From the NCBI GenBank assembly GCA_013339765.2, contig CM023449.1:35914353-35978352 (forward strand): a stretch of DNA of 64,000 nucleotides, given 5' to 3'. This document shows positions 55,601-64,000 of this stretch, in pieces (positions within the stretch are counted from its first letter, which is position 1; every line of letters begins with the position of its first letter). The position numbers were made by a program, and so were the translations under genes. The stretch comes from Haemaphysalis longicornis (lineage: Eukaryota > Arthropoda > Arachnida > Ixodida > Ixodidae). Under the pieces are notes generated by a model. That model saw only the letters and a program-made list of their open reading frames with translations. It made no database searches and was not told the origin of the DNA.

Positions 55601-58600
55601 ATTTTCTTGAGTTGCCATGATCTTGTTCCTGTCAATTATTTATTTTTTGTTTTTCCTTTATTCATTACTGATACTGCGCGTTGGTGCCCACTGCAATGTT
55701 TGATGACCACTGTGACTCGTTTTATAGAATGTCCTTTTTTTTTTCGCTTTTCGTCTTGTTTTCCTTTTTTCCCTTTTATTTTATTTATTTTTTGCCTTCG
55801 GCTCTGTCGTCGTTTGACGTTGTGCAATGCTCTGCTGCAAGCTTTCAAAAGATGCCTCTGTTGATTTTTATTTTTGTATCTAACGAGATTCACGATTCCG
55901 TTTCTGCAGTGAACACTTTGTATGCATCTCCTACAACAATGCCCTCTGGGCGAATGTAGTGAGCTGAATAAATGAATAAATAAATAAATAATTTTGCGGT
56001 TTTGCAAGCTCGCTAATCGTCACCGCTAACACTATCAGATGGCAGTTGTTTCGCCGTGTAGACCTGTACGGTCAAGCCGAATGTCATTGACAGCTAATGT
56101 CATTCACTTTGAATGACATTAGATTTGTCGTGTCACAGGGGTATTAGTTATCAAAACCAACAGTACCCCTAACTGTCCACTGTCCTAACTGTACATTTGC
56201 CAAAGATGTATTTGTATAGCGTTGGAGTTCTGTTTTTTGAAGTGCTGCATAGCCTCCTAGATCTTGACATTTTCCCTCGCCACATGTTAACCAACCCTAA
56301 CTTCACTAGATTTTCCTCCCGTCAGAACTTGTTATTGCCCAAGGTAAGAACTAATTATGGCAAACTTAGTCTACTTTTTTCCGCTGTTTCTTTTTGGAAT
56401 GACGTACCACTGGAAATAAAGATAGTTATCTCGCTTCAACCCTTTAAAAGAAAATTGAAAATGTTCTTAGCTACTCACCAGTAACTCCTAGAAATATTTT
56501 TCTTGTGTGACATCTTTCCCTGCTTGTTCTGTTGTCAATTGATTCCAATTTTCCTGTTTTTTCCACAGTGTGTTGTATTTTCTTTAATATCCCATTCTTA
56601 CACGACGTTTTATAAGATTTGTATAACGTATGCAATACATACTGGTTGTATTGTGCTCACAACTTGTTATCTCCAAAACATCTAGCATAGGAGGTCCCGC
56701 CTGCGGTTCTGAAACCTTGGGACCTCCTCCTGTAAATTCCCCCAATGTTAATACACTCTTGTACTTTTCTCAATAAATTTGAATTTGAAAAAAAGTTTTG
56801 AACTGTGCCGTCTTGACAATGGAGCGCATCCTTTAAAATTAGGGTGGGCAACCCACCGGATCTTGCGTCCCTTGCTCGCCCGAGTGTCCACCTTCCTCTT
56901 CACCTTGCTTCGCAGCTTCTGAATCTCGAGCCACTGCCTGCGACAACCAAAGAAGGGACACCGGTGAGCAATGCCACCTCTTTAAGTGAACCCCACAGCA
57001 GCGCATCACCTGCTCAAGGCGACAGGGTTGTCGACGTTGGATGTCTTCCGCTCAATGATCTCGCGAAGCAGGTGGTGGTAGAAGTCGTCGTCGTCAAAGA
57101 TCTCTGGGTCCACCTCAGGTGCGCCAGGCTGCTGTTCCTGCAGAGAAGCAAGTTGTGAAGCACCTCATAGTCGTCTTGGGTGCTTTCCAATTCACCAAGC
57201 AGCATGCAGCTGACTATACTCAAGTACAACGTAAGGGGGGCACTGGTCTCGAGGACCAAAAGTTTGTCAAAAAGTCAATTTTCTGTATTAATTTATTTGC
57301 AGTCTACAGGTCCCAAAGAATGTACCTGCAAAATATCATAGCTGTATTATAAGTATTCACAAAGCTATCGCCCTTTGAAGTGGCCTAAACGACATTTTTG
57401 CTTATGTTGCCAAACTTCATGCCCTGCTTTCTGAGAACCGATTTTTTTCCCATGTGGTCAGCTGTCCGGAGCAATATCTTGGGATGTACTGGTTCGATTT
57501 ACACCATTTCTGCTGCATTCAAAAGCTTATGCACTGAACAGTGCAATAAAACCACAAAGTATAGAATTTCTTTTTTCTGGCACAAGATTTTATGCAGTTA
57601 ATTTCACAAAAAACATTGGCAATTGATGACCTGGACATTTATGAAGTTTGCAGCGTTTGCAGAAACAATGCTAGAATTACTGCTGTGGTATAGTTGGATT
57701 CCCTAGTCCTTCTAGAGGTTAAAGAGAGAAACGCTAGCCCAGTGTTTCATTAGGTAGATAATGAAAAAATTGCCGAAATGGAGTGGCATAACATGTTGCA
57801 CAACTTTAAACTTACAACCCCATAGACGAAAACTGACTGCATATTAGTGCTCAGCCTGTTGAAATACACTCAGTGTGCTAATCTCAAGCACATAGATTAA
57901 AAAATAACAAGAAGGTCCCCAAGACCAGTGTAACGTAAGTTGCCCCCTGCACCTCATCACTGCAGCTGGCTGTTCCTCCATGAGTTGCAGAGTGCGTTAC
58001 TGCAACTATTCTGAACGTGACACGAGTCGTTTCCGTAATTTTGCAGACTTAATCTGCTTATAAATTACTTGCAGCGACGAAAAACAAACAACGTGAGAAA
58101 AAGCAGACATTGTCACGCATCAAGTGCAATATCCTTTCAACACGCACGCGCGCATTGACATCCGGGCCTGTCGCTTCAGCGGAGTGATATATGCTACATG
58201 AGCTATTGTCCTTCTTAAAGGAGCACTGACACGAAATTCCAAAGCTCAGATAACTGTGTAAAATGCTTCCCTTGTATATAGAGATACACCCTCAGAAGTT
58301 TAAACCGTAACCATTCAGTAGTACATATTTTAAATCAATTTTAATCCTTGCCCACATGAGAAAGCTCATCCGCGCCATCGAGCAAGCTCATGACGTCATC
58401 TGCCCATCGACCCAAACGGCCAACGTCGGGACTCCCGTGACATACCGAGGCGGCCATGGTGCTGTTGGCGCACGCTTTTCTGCCTTGTGCATCACGTTAC
58501 AGTTTTTGGGACAGACGTCACGTGCGACTATAGCCGTTCAAGCCAGTATGGCTCGCGGGTGGCGCGCCCAGACTGGCATCGGGGTTGTGGTGCGGCGAGA

Positions 58601-61600
58601 GCAGAGTGACGTCAAATGCACCTTCCTGTCATTGCAGCTGCCTCGGTGTTCGCTTCACCAAAACTAAACTGGCACGAATAAACGGAGCTGAAAGCAATTA
58701 TTTATGCTGCGTTCAACAACCTATAGCCACGAGAAAAAAAAAACGAAGCACAAAAATTTAACATGTACCTGAGAATAGGCGAGCGACTATAGGCCCTTGG
58801 CAAAATACTATCAGGCATAGCGGACAAGCGGAAGGCCAGTCGAGCAACATTGCGCGCGCCCATGATGAAGGAAACAGAGCAATTGTGCCAGCTGCTCAGC
58901 TCAGCGCGCTCACGCATCGCCTAAGCTCGGACTTCACGGACTCGCAGTACTGGGGTACTGGATGAAATGGCGTCTGCGTCGCGGGGATCGGTTCTTTCCT
59001 ATCACCGGGTGGAACACCAACCTCTCTAGATACCGCGTTTGAGCGATGAGCGCGTCCGTGCCGTTTGCAGAAATGCAGCAGTGAGTTGGCATGACTCCTG
59101 CAAAACTCGTAACCACATGCGGTGATAAAATCAAAACAGCAAGCAAAAGCTCAGAAACCTATCCGATCAGACTGAACGCCGAGGTGACTACGAGAGAGCG
59201 CCGCGCTATGATGGAGCCGCGTTTCCTTTATCATGGCCGACGTTTGCGAATGACGTCAGTGTTGTCATCATGAAAGCTCCCGTATGTACTATGTTGCCAA
59301 CTTTTCTGAAAGGGGTCTATAGGGACAAAAGCCATATCGATTCCCACCCAATTTCTCACAAGTGTCACGACGAACGCAGCTTGAAAAGCCAGCAGTGAAC
59401 GTCTTGCGTCAACGCAACGTTTTTCCCTCGCGAAATTGTGAAAACGATGCGAGTGCCCCTCTCCCACGTAAAATTGCTCAAATAACAGTGCTGCCCCTGT
59501 TACTGTCAACTTGTTCTGGATACTTACAATTTCTCTCTTTTTTTAACAGGCCTGAAACTTGGACTTCCGTACACTGAGATGCACACTTTAAATGTGTATC
59601 GCGCAGAAACACACAATTTCCCATTGCTTAGCGATGTGATTTTGGGGGCTTAACGCGCCGATGCAACGCAGGCGATGAGACGTGCCGTAGTGGAGGGCTC
59701 CGGATTGATTTCGACCACCTGGGGATCATTACCGGGCACCGAAATCTCGTACACACAGGTGCTTTTGCTTTTGCCTCCATCAGAAAAGCGGCCGCCGCGG
59801 CCGGGAATCGAACCCGCGTCCTGGTGCTCAGCAGCGCAACGCCTTAGCCACCGAGCCACCGCAGCGGGTTCCCATTGCTTAGCCACCTACAGTCAAACCC
59901 GAATGTAGCAATCCCGGGAACCGCAAATTATTTGCTCTACCAGACACGCTTACTCTACTTATTTAATGCTCAATAACTCTCATCGCAAACTAGACATTGG
60001 ATATAACAGTCTCAGAACCACAGCCAGTGCTGTAAAGCCGCTAACAGGCGCGTTAAACTGTATTTTGCTTTCACTCTTTCTTTTCTTTTTTTCATTTGTG
60101 GGTGGCTGCCGAAGTTATTACAGGAACCATGCAGACAAAACACAAGTTTGGTTCATTCGAAAGATTGCCTCGTAGAATCATACTGACACCACTTTTAATG
60201 TAGATTTAGGTCAAATAAGCTACATAATTAGGAAAAAAAGGGAATGGCCATGCGACCCACCAGCTCATTTCCCGCAACAGAACCTATGATGTCACACTAG
60301 AATGCTCTGCGATTGGCAGAGGCCGGCAAAAGCAAACGCAAATTAGGGAAGGCTTATAAGCTTGCCGAACGAGCTATTTGCAGTTAAATTTAGGGCACAT
60401 TCTTTTTATATCAGTAAGAATGGTGGGGCAAACAGTGAAAGTCCCAAAAGCACCCGTAAACATAGAAGTACCGATGCGTACTGCTGTTGGTACTGCACGC
60501 ACTATGTTTGGTTTAGATGCACAGCACTGCGGGGCTTTGCGGTTGTCTCAGATGACATTGGCCGATTGACGCAAGCGATGGTGTCTTAACGTTACCATAT
60601 TTGTCGAGTGAGCACTATGTTTCACAAAACGATTATTTTCTCCCTGAACAAAAACAAGCCCGGTTTAAATACGGTCACAAACAAACCAAAGGCAGAAAAT
60701 AGCTCGCCGCGGTGCGGTGGCGCCATCTAGGTTGACTAACAGTAAAGAAGTCCCCACTCCACACCAAGTTTAGCTGAAAGACCTGTTCTTATGATGTCAC
60801 TGCAAACGTCGTTCAAACACACACGTTTTGGCGCGAGAATCAAAATTTTAGCCTAAATTGATTAATTTCGCAGTGAATAAAGCAACGTTTGCTTCCGAAC
60901 AAGCGCTGGGGGCACTATAGAACACGAAATCTTTCGAATAAAACGAACTTGTATTTCGTCTTCACGGCCCCCTTAAGGATCAATACTTGATCAGTGGCAT
61001 CAACACTGCTGGCCTCGACAAGTCTAATGTGAGGACTGGAGAGCTGTAGCTGAAAAGTACAAACTGCTGAAGACTGGACACAGCTGGGCCATCCAGGCAA
61101 CAAAATGACAACCAAAGGAACAGAACAGAAGAAGCAGGAGACAGACAACTCAGTTCAGCTTAAATTGAGGACGACTGAGCGCGCAATGGAACGGAAGATG
61201 ATAGGTGTAACATTAAGGGACAAGAAGAGAGCGGAGTGGGTCAGGGAACAAACGCGTGTTAAGGACATATTAGTATAAATTAAGAAGAAGAAATGGACGT
61301 GGCCAGGGCATGTAATGCGAAGGAAAGATAATCGTTGGTCATTAAGCGTAACAGAGGGGATCCCCAGAGAAGGCAAGAGTCGCAGGGGGCGGCAGAAAGT
61401 TAGATGGGCAGATGAGATCAAGAAGTTTGTGGGGATAACTTGGTCGCAGTTAGCACAGGACGGGGTAATTGGAGATTGATGGGAGAGGCCTTTGCCCTGA
61501 AGTGGGCATAGACAGGATGATGATGATGATGATGACATAACTCAGTGTAGAGACGACATAAGAGAATTCAGGGGTAACAAAAGAATTTGAACAGCGCAGG

Positions 61601-63210
61601 ATGGCTGCAATTGTAAGTATACAGGAAGAACTTTCATCCCGCAGCGGACATCAGTAGGCCGACGATGATGTCACAAGTCTTTGGCACTCAGAATGAGAAC
61701 TGCTACTGTGAGAAACAGAGCAAGACATAAGGAAAAGAGGGTTTGTACCTCAAAGTCAGCGCGGATGCGGTATAGAATACCCACGTTGTTTTTGCCATTG
61801 CTGCGTTGACAATGACAGAGGCAGACTGGAGCATGTTCGTACAATGCCGTAAGTGTAGGAAGCAATGCTTAGTGACCATGAGAAATGGATGCACGACAAA
61901 ATTAGTTTACTACACGGAACTTTGTCTGCAGTAAAGTACTTATCTACTGTCTTTTTCCCACATTGCAAATAACCAGCTCTTGCAAGAGAGACACATCCCA
62001 AACATTTGTTTGTTATAAGCACATTTCTGCATGCAGTAGAACCTTGTTGAGACATTAAAAAAATTGCGAGGGAGGAACGTACATCCGGGAAAACGTACTA
62101 TCTGGTAAGAAATGTACGTTGGAAAATTTTTATTGTTTGCAATTCCGAGCGTAGTAACCGGGAAATCATATGAATTGGGAACTTATTAACAGGGTTCTGC
62201 AGTGCTGAACACGCATCCAACTATTTTTCACACGCTGACCTGGGGCACACAGGTCTTTGCTCAAAATTTGATCAAAAACTTTATTTTTACAGTTTTGATG
62301 ATAAAAATGGGCGTTGCATGTAGTTTTTCATCCTGACTGTGGATATAAAATTTCTTTCTGTGTAAACCGACTATATTCAATTTCTGTGGATTTTATGTTT
62401 GATTTTTTGACAGCCTCTGTAAAATAAACTAAACTGCTTGAGGGATGCAGCTGAACAAGGTACCAGCGAACTGTGTACGCATCAAGGAGTGCAATAAGGC
62501 TAACAGCATTATTCTACGTGGTCATAGCAGAAGTTACAGCCATTCGAAGTTTGGGCCTAGAAGGTGGGAACAAGAAAAACCGGTTTTGCCTTCCAGGCCC
62601 AAACTTCAAATTGCCGTAACTTCTGCTACACACCAGATAGAATGATAATGTGTCTTATTGCACTCCTTGATTCGTGCACAGTTCACTGGTACCTTGTTCA
62701 CCTGCATCCCTCAAGCAGTTTTTTTACAAAGGCTTTCAAAAAATCAGACATAAAAATCCAAAGAAGTTTGAAATAGTAGTCGTTTTACACAGAAACAAAT
62801 TTTACATCCACAGTCAGGATGAAAAACTACATGCATCACCCAATTTTTATCATCAAAACTGTAAAAATGAAGTTTTTGATCAAAGACCCCGCGTTCCCCC
62901 TAAACATAACCGGGTTTGGCTATCCTTAGATGTTCAAAGGAAGTGACCCAGAATGTGCCATTTATCGAAAGCATTTTCAGCCCTGACGTGATTATGGACA
63001 ACACAAGATTGCCTGCTACTATGTGATTAGCAACGCGTTTGATATAATGCAAGTCCATCTGTACTTCATTTCCCTAATGCACTCGTACATTGGCATTTTT
63101 GGCATCTCTTTACTTGCCTCGCCGTCAGCCGCCACTTCGGAGCCGAGAATCTTGTACGATGTCCGCTTCGTTTGCGTCCGACGAAGCAGCCGTTCTTCGT
63201 CAATCAGAAT
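40572..63210 (-). CDS. AATF: AATF (Che-1/Traube), C-terminal five exons, partial
   Basis: AATF is a nucleolar/nuclear protein needed for 40S ribosomal subunit processing and linked to transcription and apoptosis control in animals. Five minus-strand exons encode the family's C-terminal third: ILIDEERLLRRTQTKR, then EVDPEIFDDDDFYHHLLRE and IIERKTS, QWLEIQKLRSKVKRKVD, KASKGRK-like TRASKGRKIR, IPKLVNYMAPLD, and the terminal TELFGSLFGQ. These match the AATF leucine-zipper-side and TRAUB domains in order. Exon lengths 93, 128, 81, 72 and 61 nt join in phases 0, 2, 2 and 2 to exactly 145 codons including stop, with AG acceptors and GT donors except one GC donor. The N-terminal acidic part lies beyond 64000. 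The introns (5980, 72, 6352, 9800 nt) are full of transposons. Probably a functional host gene. Confidence 0.95.
40640..41470. other. AATF intron, palindromic AT-rich repeats
   Basis: At 41100-41270 many GATATC/CTACGATATC and GTAGCGTGGATA motifs repeat in both orientations, giving a locally self-complementary patch. No exon recognised. Confidence 0.5.
41475..41862 (+). pseudogene. THAP-domain protein fragment, decayed
   Basis: One frame, interrupted by three stops, opens MMPQICCVPGSRPGY and continues LFCFPTD, KRAIPRQETDAFSFKN, HVCEKRFNSTDVIRAHEF, in the order and spacing of a THAP DNA-binding domain (C2CH zinc finger). Two zinc ligands are lost: the second Cys is Ser (GSRPG) and the final His is Arg (CEKRF). 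A 50-residue tail follows to TAA. THAP domains occur in Kolobok and P-type transposases and in host genes. The TTAA elements around make a Kolobok origin attractive but unproven. It lies in the AATF intron on the opposite strand. Confidence 0.72.
42228..42888. mobile_element. Full-length hairpin MITE, family A (copy 1)
   Basis: TTAA at 42224-42227 and 42889-42892 flank GGGG...CCCC ends. The element is almost wholly self-complementary: ACAGCTCAATAAACTTTGGT (42519) pairs with ACCAAAGTTTAATGAGCTGT (42581), and pairing extends out to AAACTTGTCAGT / ACTGACAAGTTT and AACAGCTTCC / GGAAGCTGTT, leaving a loop of about 40 nt. Confidence 0.92.
42893..43200. other. Spacer between two TTAA elements
   Basis: About 300 bp of intron sequence with no recognised exon or repeat. 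Confidence 0.4.
43205..44668. mobile_element. TTAA-flanked element, family K7, with nested Tigger-like element
   Basis: TTAA 43201-43204 and 44669-44672 flank inverted ends GGGGGGACGTGGCGAG and TTGCTACGTCCACCC. Long imperfect arms continue inward (CATTTATGTAGCTAACTACC against GGTTAGTTACATAAAT). The centre is occupied by the element at 43573-44444. Confidence 0.85.
43573..44444 (+). mobile_element. pogo/Tigger-like element remnant (872 bp)
   Basis: Inverted ends CAGTTGAACCTCGTTATAAG and CTTATAAAGGGGTTCAACTG with TA on both sides (43571-43572, 44445-44446). A frame at 43902-43961 reads MKRRREALPMEMQLKEVVEA, similar to the N-terminal helix-turn-helix start of pogo-type (CENP-B-like) transposases; the rest is lost. 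Confidence 0.82.
44680..45270. other. AATF intron, nothing recognised
   Basis: Short minus-strand frames without family resemblance. Confidence 0.4.
45278..45600. mobile_element. Hairpin MITE family A, single arm (copy 2)
   Basis: Begins after TTAA (45274-45277) with GGGGGAACACTGCTC and matches the left arm of 63295-63945 up to the hairpin centre (CTCATTGAACTTTGGTGTTT). The second arm is absent. Confidence 0.82.
45830..46275 (+). repeat. Dispersed repeat R (copy 3, most complete)
   Basis: Starts near GAGAGAACCCTGATGTGATG and ends AGAGATGCATCGCATCTAAT. The ends contain GATGCGACGCATC and GATGCATCGCATC, roughly inverted, so a MITE is possible. GC-rich interior with G/C-alternating stretch at 46108-46122. 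Confidence 0.6.
47169..47261 (-). other. tRNA-like pol III unit inside K5
   Basis: Minus strand: A box TAGTGTAGTGGATAAAG, B box AGTTCGAATCGC, then a 15-T run (47153-47167). The roughly 90-nt body suggests a tRNA with a long variable arm or a SINE head. Anticodon not assignable. Confidence 0.6.
47642..49108. mobile_element. DNA transposon nested in K5 (1467 bp)
   Basis: Perfect inverted ends CAGGGGTGAGACAGCTG and CAGCTGTCTCACCCCTG, flanked by GGTCAT (47636-47641, 49109-49114). CAGGGG ends look hAT-like, but hAT makes 8-bp duplications and only 6 bp match. GGAGCAG motifs repeat near both ends. Its interior (about 47940-48420) is homologous, in reverse, to 52340-52860. Confidence 0.88.
49675..50430. 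other. AATF intron with LINE tail
   Basis: (AG)n at 49859-49881, read on the minus strand as TTAAAGAGCGTTCTCTCTCT, resembles the (TC)n-tailed LINE 3' ends. CTAATACTAATACTAAT repeats at 49960-49990. Confidence 0.4.
50433..50504 (-). CDS. AATF: AATF exon, TRAUB domain
   Basis: 72 nt between CATTCAG acceptor (50505) and GTAAGT donor (50432-50427). It completes Arg and encodes YDIIPKLVNYMAPLDMSTY then SEEA. The LVNYMAPLD block is the conserved AATF segment preceding the terminal motif. Confidence 0.94.
50510..51685. other. AATF intron, nothing recognised
   Basis: Short frames on both strands. TTCGGACT/TTTCGGACTT motifs recur at 51167-51265 without clear periodicity. Confidence 0.4.
51691..53955. 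mobile_element. TTAA-flanked element, family K6 (2265 bp)
   Basis: Ends GGGGGGACGCGGGGATC and GATCCCCACCTCCCCCC are inverted, between TTAA (51687-51690, 53956-53959). It carries a G run of about 20 (52706-52726) and a segment homologous in reverse to the transposon at 47642-49108. The long minus-strand frame here is not a gene. Confidence 0.85.
53960..54883. mobile_element. TTAA-flanked element with CTCTTTC ends (piggyBac-like polarity)
   Basis: Short inverted ends CTCTTTCCTTACAG and the reverse of CATAACGAAAGAG lie between TTAA sites that are shared with the neighbouring elements (53956-53959 and 54884-54887). Pyrimidine 5' ends next to TTAA are the piggyBac pattern. No transposase seen. 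Confidence 0.6.
54888..55240. mobile_element. Hairpin MITE family B, single arm (copy 1)
   Basis: After TTAA (54884-54887), AGGGGCACACGGATC, ATCAAAAACTTCATTTTTGC, AAAACGACTATATTCAAAT and CAGAAGTTACCACCATT match the left arm of 62242-62910. It ends near the family's centre. Confidence 0.82.
55400..55990 (+). pseudogene. CR1/Jockey-group LINE, C-terminal end and AATA-repeat tail
   Basis: The frame encodes SLFKPSFFPRTIGDWNKLLENVV and a short end (stop 55608-55610). SFFPRTI-DWN is a recurrent C-terminal motif of CR1/Jockey-group LINE polyproteins. The 3' UTR of about 360 nt ends AATAAATGAATAAATAAATA. 5' truncated. Confidence 0.72.
56197..56795 (+). pseudogene. CR1/Jockey-group LINE, C-terminal end with conserved 3' UTR
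   Basis: The frame ending at 56484 encodes RQNLLLPKVRTNYGKLSL, FWNDVPLEIKI and FKRKLKMFL, the usual C-terminal block of this group. The 3' UTR contains the GGAGGTCCC ... GGGACCTCC hairpin and AATAAA (56773) seen also at 1360-1444 and in reverse at 27300-27395. Antisense to AATF in its intron. Confidence 0.78.
56857..56937 (-). CDS. AATF: AATF exon, TRAUB domain start
   Basis: 81 nt between acceptor GGTTGTCGCAG and donor GTGGGT. It completes Arg, then QWLEIQKLRSKVKRKVD and TRASKGRKI. This basic block is one of the most conserved in the family. Confidence 0.95.
57010..57137 (-). CDS. AATF: AATF exon
   Basis: 128 nt between acceptor TTCTCTGCAG and donor GTGATG. Encodes EQQPGAPEVDPEIFDDDDF, then YHHLLREIIERKTS and NVDNPVALS. 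The FDDDDFYH-LLRE-IERKTS core identifies AATF. The following intron is only 72 nt. Confidence 0.96.
57236..57931. mobile_element. DNA element with 8-bp target duplication
   Basis: AACGTAAG is present at 57228-57235 and 57932-57939. Inverted ends CACTGGTCTCGAGGACC and GGTCCCCAAGACCAGTG. An 8-bp duplication suggests hAT or P type. No transposase seen. Confidence 0.65.
58219..59560. mobile_element. Family K2 element, left end clear, right end uncertain
   Basis: After TTAA (58215-58218), AGGAGCACTGACACGAAATT and ACATATTTTAAATCAATTTT match the reverse of the K2 right end at 24375-24481. The right end is decayed. The stretch to 59560 has no recognised gene. Confidence 0.55.
59633..59868 (-). mobile_element. 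Ruka-like SINE, full length
   Basis: Perfect 15-bp duplication TTCCCATTGCTTAGC at 59618-59632 and 59869-59883. On the minus strand the A box, B box (GGTTCGATTCC) and body are complete; the tail is short (AAGCCCCCAAAATC). Confidence 0.95.
60117..60977. mobile_element. TTAA-type MITE, family K1 (about 860 bp)
   Basis: Left AACCATGCAGACAAAACACA and right CGTCTTCACGGCCCCCTTAA are inverted; CAAGTT and ATTCGAAAGATT continue the pairing. The left TTAA is decayed. The interior aligns with the reverse of 17951-18193. Confidence 0.75.
61154..61538 (+). pseudogene. RTE-clade LINE, 3' end
   Basis: About 95% like the 3' part of the element at 38604-38978 by eye, encoding MERKMIGVTLRDKKRAEWV and VRWADEIKKFVGITWSQL with stops, and ending in a TGATGA repeat. 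AACTCAG at 61147-61153 and 61539-61545 is a probable short target duplication. Confidence 0.88.
61560..62240. other. AATF intron, exon-like segment only
   Basis: An exon-like 52-nt minus-strand segment (61800-61749) has good splice sites but would break the AATF frame. Nothing else is recognised. Confidence 0.35.
62242..62910. mobile_element. Full-length hairpin MITE, family B (copy 2)
   Basis: Nearly the whole element folds on itself about 62572: GAAGTTTGGGCCTAGAAGG pairs with CCTTCCAGGCCCAAACTTC, and pairing extends to GATGCAGCTGAACAAGGTAC / GTACCTTGTTCACCTGCATC and to GGGGCACACAGG at the outer end. Flanking TTAA has decayed. Confidence 0.9.
63118..63210 (-). CDS. AATF: AATF exon (most 5' in window)
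   Basis: 93 nt, phase 0 at both ends. Acceptor AACTGCTGCAG; donor GCAAGT (GC-AG intron). Encodes ILIDEERLLRRTQTKRTSYK then ILGSEVAADGE. The LLRRTQTKR block is diagnostic of AATF. Confidence 0.95.
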
Positions 63211-63294
63211 CTGCAGCAGTTTCACAAACCAAGTAGCGATGCACAGTTAACTGAAAGTGCATATGGAAGCGTGTACGTACCACTCAAAACTGAA

Positions 63295-63945
63295 GGGGGT
63301 ACACTGCTCTAAAACAGCTTCCTTTAATTGTTATGTAAACTCTGTGAAACTTGTCAGACTTGCTGCTTTTTTTTCCGACTCATTTCAAATATGCCATTAT
63401 TTTTGAGTCAGTCAATTAGTTACCAAGATAATTAGAGATAATTAGCCATTTTCGGAGTAACAATGCGCAAGACAGTGTTAGTCATAAAACTGTAATCTTT
63501 ATATTTTCCAATACTATGAACCCTGCTGAGTGCAATAAGAGAATCGGTTTTTTGATGCGCCAGTTGGAACTAATTGTAGAGCTCACTAAACTTTGGTGGC
63601 ACCATTGGCAAGGAACCATTTCGAATGCCCATGTCAAACACCAACGTTTAATGAGCTGTAAAATTAGTTCCAAGCGGTGCATCAAAAAACTGATTCTCTT
63701 ATTGCACTCACCAGGCTTCATAGTATCGGAAAATATAAAGATTACAGTTTTATGACCAACACTGTTTTGCCTATTGTTCCTCCAAAAATGGCAAATTATC
63801 TCTAATTTTCTTGGTAACTAATTGACTGACTCAAAAATAATGCCACATTTGAATTAAGTGGGAAAAAAGCAGCAAGACTGAGAAGTTTTACAGAGTTTAC
63901 TTTAAAAGTTAAAAGATTTTGTTTTAAGAGCAGTGTTGTACCCCC
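63295..63945. mobile_element. Full-length hairpin MITE, family A (copy 3)
   Basis: Outer ends GGGGGTACACTGCTC and GAGCAGTGTTGTACCCCC are inverted, with TTAA at 63946-63949 on the right and a decayed site on the left. The whole element self-pairs about 63615 and matches 42228-42888. Confidence 0.92.
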
Positions 63946-64000
63946 TTAAGCAAATTCTGAAGCAGCCATTACTGGCAATTTTAATCAGCAGATAGAGCTA

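Noticed and set aside
60378..60569. Two overlapping 60-75 codon frames
   Set aside because: They lie in a K1 MITE; the reverse copy at 17900-18193 does not conserve them.
61749..61800. 52-nt exon-like segment in the AATF intron (minus strand)
   Set aside because: Good AG and GT sites, but inclusion would shift the AATF frame, and its peptide (NGKNNVGILYRIRADFE) matches nothing in AATF. An alternative or poison exon is not excluded.

Overview
The window is eukaryotic nuclear DNA that reads as an ixodid (hard) tick genome. The main signs are: five copies of a tRNA-derived SINE with a (CAAT/ATTG)n tail that resembles the tick SINE Ruka; fragments of several non-LTR retrotransposon clades; a dense population of TTAA-flanked DNA transposons; and host exons separated by kilobase-scale introns full of transposons. 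The species assignment is inference. No bacterial operons, rRNA, CRISPR or viral genes were seen. A 100-base run of N (16957-17056) is a scaffold gap.

Two host genes are supported. (1) An SLC22-family (organic cation/anion transporter-like) gene on the + strand, about 14240-16174, is encoded in one uninterrupted GC-rich exon. It has a TATA-like box at 14116 and a poly(A) signal at 16631, and copies of one repeat in opposite orientations lie on both sides. (2) The C-terminal part of AATF/Che-1/Traube lies on the - strand. Five exons were identified from conserved peptide and splice sites (63210-63118, 57137-57010, 56937-56857, 50504-50433, 40632-40572). Their phases join exactly (435 nt, 144 residues plus stop), and the introns measure 5980, 72, 6352 and 9800 nt. 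The 5' part of the gene lies beyond base 64000.

Layout. 1-11 kb: SINE, decayed RNase-H-type LINE ends, a 212-bp MITE that interrupts one of them, and a 49-bp minisatellite. 11.2-13.5 kb: a 5'-truncated Tx1/L1-like LINE inserted with a 16-bp target duplication inside a tRNA-like gene. 13.6-17 kb: the transporter. 17-37 kb: repeats, microsatellites, TTAA elements and a nested tRNA-like/SINE structure. 37.8-39.3 kb: a TTAA MITE split by an RTE-clade LINE. 40.5-64 kb: the AATF locus. Its introns hold full-length hairpin MITEs, Kolobok-like TTAA elements (some with other transposons nested inside), a pogo/Tigger-like element, a THAP-domain pseudogene and CR1/Jockey-type LINE ends.

The most notable theme is the set of TTAA-targeting, 5'-AGGGG/GGGG-ended elements in several distinct families, two of them nearly complete palindromes. 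Their target and terminal polarity match Kolobok rather than piggyBac. A decayed THAP-domain ORF, the domain carried by Kolobok transposases, lies among them, but no link between the two is demonstrated.
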